DNA of 35,198 nt from Emmonsiellopsis sp. PD_33 (taxonomy: Eukaryota > Ascomycota > Eurotiomycetes > Onygenales > Ajellomycetaceae). Under the pieces are notes generated by a model. That model made no database searches. It worked only from the letters and a program-made list of their open reading frames with translations, and was not told the DNA's origin. Numbering within the stretch: the stretch's first letter is position 1; each line of letters opens with the position of its first letter. The position numbers were made by a program, and so were the translations under genes. Where the stretch lies: NCBI GenBank assembly GCA_032988165.1, contig JANTQF010000361.1, forward strand, positions 1 to 35,198, written 5' to 3'. Shown here piece after piece: positions 31,556 through 35,198 of the stretch.

Positions 31556-33634
31556 TTTTTTTTGCCCATTCTTGGTACTGTCGGTGTTGATTAAGTACGG
31601 ACGAAGGACCTTTTCGATGTTTATCTTCAATTGCGCTCTTTGCCTTGAATCCGTTGAAACTCTCGTATCCCCGATTCACCTATTCCCATCACCATCAGTT
31701 GGGATGCGAACTCTTGGGGGGAATCACGTATCAAAAGTAAGTTCAGCCATAGGGATTGTTCCCTCTCCTTTCTGCCTCTGTCCCAGTTGTTCGAGGAATC
31801 GAGGGAGTATGCCATCTGCTTCTCACACTTCTTGGTAGAATAGAGACATATTGTCCTTGGCGAATTTTCTCGTAAGCATGGCAGTTCTCCATGAAACAGA
31901 GGTTTTCGCAGGACTCTGTTTATAGAATTTAGCTGCTCGTTGTATCCCAAATATCGTCCTGAGTCATGCGTTCTATTCGCAACCAATGAACCGGATGAGT
32001 GTTCCTAGTAATGCGCCAGGTGTTCGCGGAGGCCTGTACGACAATATGTGTGGCGTAAGTTACCTACCTGCGTCCTGAGACAAAGGAACACATATCTTCC
32101 AAAAAAAAAAATCGCGCGTAAAGCGGTTCGCATCTCAGTCCTTGTCGATATCATAGGGGTGACTTTGGAGATTGATGAACTAAACTGGTATAACCAAGTG
32201 GTCAGGTAGCTGTTCATAAGCCTACCCTGTTTTTGAGGCTGGTATGTATAAAACCAAACGTCCGCACCTCCTCAAGCCGGCACTCGATTCCAGACAGGCA
32301 GGCTACCCCCAAGTAGATGCCACTGTTGCTGCCAGCTGATCTTGAAAACCGCCAGAACAAAGGATTCCCGTCACCAAAGCCCGGCTCTGCAGAATCGGCG
32401 CTATGTTCCGGAGCAAGACAATTGGTTTTCAATGTTTTTGTGCCCCCTCCAAATAGAAACGATCCCTGGGTATCCCATTCTGCAGATTGACTGCGCGTGT
32501 AACCAGTGCTTCAATGAGCGGACCGTTCGAAGGCGATTCAGGTTATGGGTTTCAAGTCTAACGCGCCTCAACTGCAAACTCTCGATACATTCATCGCTAT
32601 GCCTCATGCCTAAAGCTGTTGCTCCAGGGTGGCGAGTTGTCAAGCCCTTTGTCAGGAGTGCTGGTTCGTTCCAAGAATGGGAATGGTCGGCAATCCAGTG
32701 ATTTTGTTAGGACACGGCGGCGCTTTCCGGAATCCATAGCGTTGTGAAGAAGCGGTTCAGTGTTTGAAAGGTCAAGTTAAATGGGATTGTTCCGCCATAT
32801 CTTCATGATATTCCCTTTCAACATGAAATGTGAAAGAAATAAGGTTGAAACAACTCTTGTTGAAGCGGGAACTTCCTGCCCAGAGACGATGGGTCATGTG
32901 ACCGCCCTAGCCTCCAGCCTTGCCCCTGAATCAAACCTTCTTTCATACAATCCATTGTCAACATCAGACAGTCAATTAAATACTTTGAAACTACCCTTAT
33001 TATGGCTACAACAGCTTCTAAAATGCACAAAATTGCCTCCATTACTCATTCTGAGGCAAGAAACCCAGGAATCTTCCATCTTTTCTGGCAATATCCGTTG
33101 ATATTCACGTCATCAAGAGGCTTCTATATTCTAACCAGTTTGGCCTCCTTTGTGTAGGGATCCAGTCTTTCATTCAACCGAGGGCGCGGTTATTGAATGC
33201 TAGAGAAAAATCGCATCATTTACTAGTTTCACACTGTTAAACAGCGCAGACAATATGTCCTAGTGACCTACCACTTCGCAGGATGTTGCCCCTATTTTCT
33301 CGTCGTTTCAATTTCTTATATAAACCGAAGGAGAAAGGCCATTTTCTCTGAAATTCCTCGGATATTTTCTTTTTCGTGAATACAGTTACCTATTTATCTG
33401 TTTATATATTTCGCGGTCTGCTGGTAGGCTGTGTATTGAATACCCATTTGCGTTGCGGACCACATACGCCGGTCGACGAGGATCTCATATCCCGAGATTA
33501 CAAAATTCTGCTACTATCTACACTTGAAAGGAGACAGTAAGCCACAGATTTTGACATCCTTATTCCCCTCATTACTCGGAAACGCGTATGTTCATATATA
33601 CCCATATAAGTCTGGGCCGCCCTTCAGCTGTACC
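31556..33634. other. Gene-poor region, about 2 kb
   Basis: No gene is supported. Several minus-strand frames at about 32000-32710 and 31627-31986 have normal amino-acid composition but are broken by stops and match no family that I know, so decayed genes are possible. A TATATAAA-like element at about 33319-33326 precedes the doubtful ORF that follows. Confidence 0.4.
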
Positions 33635-34135
33635 ATGCTAATCAAGGCTCACAGGAAATTCGCCATGGTGGAAAATGAACTGTTGGTAGCAGCAAGCTTT
33701 GGTCAAAAAGTGGGAGGGGAAGACTTCTCACGCTTCTCCGGCCGTGTCCCGGGAATATTTACACGAGATGATATCTCATATAAGGCATCCGCCTATGCCA
33801 AACAGGAGTCATATCAAGAAAAGAGGTCGCATGCATCTAGTCAAACTCAACTTGGCCCAGGTTCTCGAGGAGTTCGCGCAAAATCAGACCCCTCTCTGTG
33901 TCCCCCACCACGAACCTCCACGGAAAATTCGGCGAAAACACTCGTCGCCGGTCGGCCGAATACAGGCACCAAAGGAGCGTGGGGACGCCAGTCGGAAAAA
34001 ATTGCGGGGAGGTCTGGAAGTACTGAGTTTCCAGGAGCAAAGGACCCAGATAATTTCTACCGTCTGCGGATGCCGGATGCACCGGAGAATACATCTAAGG
34101 ATAGGAGTAAGAGTTGCTTTTCCTGTTTTGGGTAG
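33635..34135 (+). CDS. Doubtful hypothetical ORF, 166 aa
   Basis: An ATG-initiated frame, MLIKAHRKFAMVENELLVA to a C-terminal KSCFSCFG, is open for 167 codons including stop and continues open upstream without another ATG. It is basic and Ser-rich, with no recognisable domain, no transmembrane helix and no clear splice sites. It lies immediately before the CpG-free tract. The opposite strand is also open for about 85 codons here, so neither reading is secure. Confidence 0.25.
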   Translation: MLIKAHRKFAMVENELLVAASFGQKVGGEDFSRFSGRVPGIFTRDDISYKASAYAKQESYQEKRSHASSQTQLGPGSRGVRAKSDPSLCPPPRTSTENSAKTLVAGRPNTGTKGAWGRQSEKIAGRSGSTEFPGAKDPDNFYRLRMPDAPENTSKDRSKSCFSCFG

Positions 34136-35072
34136 GCTGATAGATCCAGTATGTATGGTAACCCAGGCTGTTTTTGTATTGAACGGAGCTGATGGGGGGT
34201 TTGAACTATAGGTTAAAAAGTCTCTTATGATGTAGTGACAGGATGTTTTATGGTTCTTTAGACCACTTCAATTTACTTTTCTTTGCTAGGAAGGTTGTTT
34301 CTATCTTTTTTGCTTTATCTCCTTTTCTAGCAATTAGTTGTTCTTGCATTGTTACTTGGTGCTGTTTATGTTAGGAATGGTTATTTCAGTGTGCTGGATC
34401 TATTATTAAAGAAATAAACCTCTTGTTCTGAGCAGTTTTATATTATCTTATCTTATTTAATACATTCAGTAGTTACTATGTATTGCTTATCACCTATTTC
34501 ATACTGGTTACTTATAGCTATCATTTAACTATTAACATCACATGCACACTTGTCTATATATTTCTAGACAATCCATATACTCTAGCTAAAACATAAAAAA
34601 ACATACTCTATTATCTGTAAAAGCAACAAAACAATCATAGAGGTTATGGTTTATGTGATCACTTCCATGACCTAGCCCAAGCAGAATCACCTTAGCACCC
34701 TTTGATATAGGTAATTTTCCTGTTAACATCAGTAACTTTAAACACAATCTCTATCACAACTTCACCAGTCCTTGAGAAATGATCAAAAATTACCTTCACT
34801 ACTCACCCTGTAGCATAAAAGAATTCTCCATCTTCCATACCTTATAACATGCCATCACCATTCTCTAGGTCCACATTCTCTGGTCACGCCCCCCTTGGAG
34901 AAGACCGGATACTGTTTCTTCTACTTTTCAAATTTCCCTATAAATTGAAGCTTCTCCAAAGTTTCTGTTCCTCAATCTCTTCTAGACACTACGGTTTACA
35001 TGCCTTTTCTTTTGCAAGTTTACGGTTCCACTGGTACATCATTTTTTGACTATCTATCTCTCTATCCATCGA
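34136..35072. repeat. AT-rich, CpG-depleted tract (RIP-like)
   Basis: From 34186 to 34886 I find no CG dinucleotide on reading every line, while TpA is frequent. On minus, 34856 to about 34640 can be read as a frame containing DGEFFYATG and VIFDHFSRTGEVVIEI, interrupted by stops that C-to-T or G-to-A changes could have made. This is the signature of repeat-induced point mutation on an old repeat. The element is not identified. CpG reappears after 34887. Confidence 0.65.
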
Positions 35073-35198
35073 TATAAAATAAGGAGAAAAAGGTAATCTA
35101 TCATAATTACCTGAAATACCTAAAGGATTACCAGAACCAACAGTGTCATGAAATGCAATTAAATGCATTAAAACTAAAGCAGCTAAAACAAAAGGTAA
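35073..35198 (-). pseudogene. cob: Mitochondrial cytochrome b (cob) fragment, cut by window edge
   Basis: Read on minus from the window edge, 42 codons encode a central-to-late part of cytochrome b: FVLAALVLMHLIAFHDTVG, then SGNPLGISGNYDRLPFSPYF. The motifs HDTVGSGNPLGI and NYDRLPF.PYF are unmistakable. All leucines use TTA and the composition is that of fungal mitochondrial DNA, unlike nuclear genes in the window. Homology stops abruptly at about 35073, after PYFI, where mitochondrial cob should continue FKDL. The frame is intact with no stop or RIP-like change. It continues past the window, so the total length is unknown. It is either a recent nuclear mitochondrial insertion or a chimeric assembly join. 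Confidence 0.9.

Noticed and set aside
32000..32710. Minus-strand frames as a real gene
   Set aside because: Several stops, no joinable splice sites and no family recognised; at best a decayed gene.
34856..35072. Extension of the mitochondrial segment further left
   Set aside because: Cytochrome b homology ends sharply at about 35073; sequence to the left does not read as cob and contains CT-rich and simple-repeat DNA.
1..35198. CRISPR arrays, prokaryotic defence systems, intact transposons
   Set aside because: No spaced direct repeats, transposase or integrase domains, or terminal repeats were seen; the genome is clearly fungal.

Overview
The window is nuclear DNA from a filamentous ascomycete, most likely a eurotiomycete (Eurotiales or Onygenales). 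The evidence is many 53-160 nt GT-AG introns with CTAAC/TGAC-like branch points, an Aspergillus/Neurospora-type 5S rRNA gene standing alone outside rDNA, and a Leu tRNA with a 37-nt intron. A LaeA-type methyltransferase, an ergosterol C-24(28) reductase and a filamentous-fungal Chs7-like protein point the same way. Genus cannot be fixed from the sequence. All exon models were built by hand from splice motifs and reading-frame continuity, without transcripts.

Layout, left to right. After about 1.4 kb with no gene, a long minus-strand gene encodes an Edc4/Ge-1-like mRNA-decapping scaffold (1365-6012). It is divergent from a small two-exon gene for a 160-aa putative membrane or secreted protein (6543-7095). 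Next come a single-exon F-box/ankyrin protein (7510-9258), a two-exon VOC/glyoxalase-like protein (10098-10697) and, on minus, a seven-exon Chs7-like multi-pass membrane protein (12084-13465). About 3 kb of gene-poor sequence follows, then a four-exon gene of unrecognised family on minus (16558-17712) and tRNA-Leu(CAA) (17977-18094).

The centre holds a divergent pair: a Ubp3/USP10-type deubiquitinase on minus (19010-22008) and a Mag2/RNF10-type RING protein on plus (23011-25412), separated by about 1 kb of shared promoter. In yeast and animals these families act in opposite directions on ubiquitylation of 40S ribosomal proteins, so the arrangement may mean co-regulation of a ligase and its opposing protease. 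Next are erg4 (26030-28016, five exons, the last only 12 nt) and, convergent with it, a ten-exon LaeA-like methyltransferase containing a 7-nt microexon (28518-30462).

The right-hand 4.7 kb is different in character. It holds an intact 5S rRNA gene (31437-31555), otherwise almost no convincing coding sequence, and one doubtful 167-codon ORF. Then comes about 700 bp with no CpG dinucleotide at all and a stop-riddled relic frame, as repeat-induced point mutation would leave. The window ends inside a mitochondrial cytochrome b fragment (35073-35198, minus), which is either a nuclear mitochondrial insertion or an assembly join.

No CRISPR, prokaryotic system, intact transposon or secondary-metabolite cluster is visible. 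The points most worth following are the Ubp3/Mag2 head-to-head pair, the cytochrome b junction beside the RIP-like tract, the microexon methyltransferase, and the two genes of unknown family.
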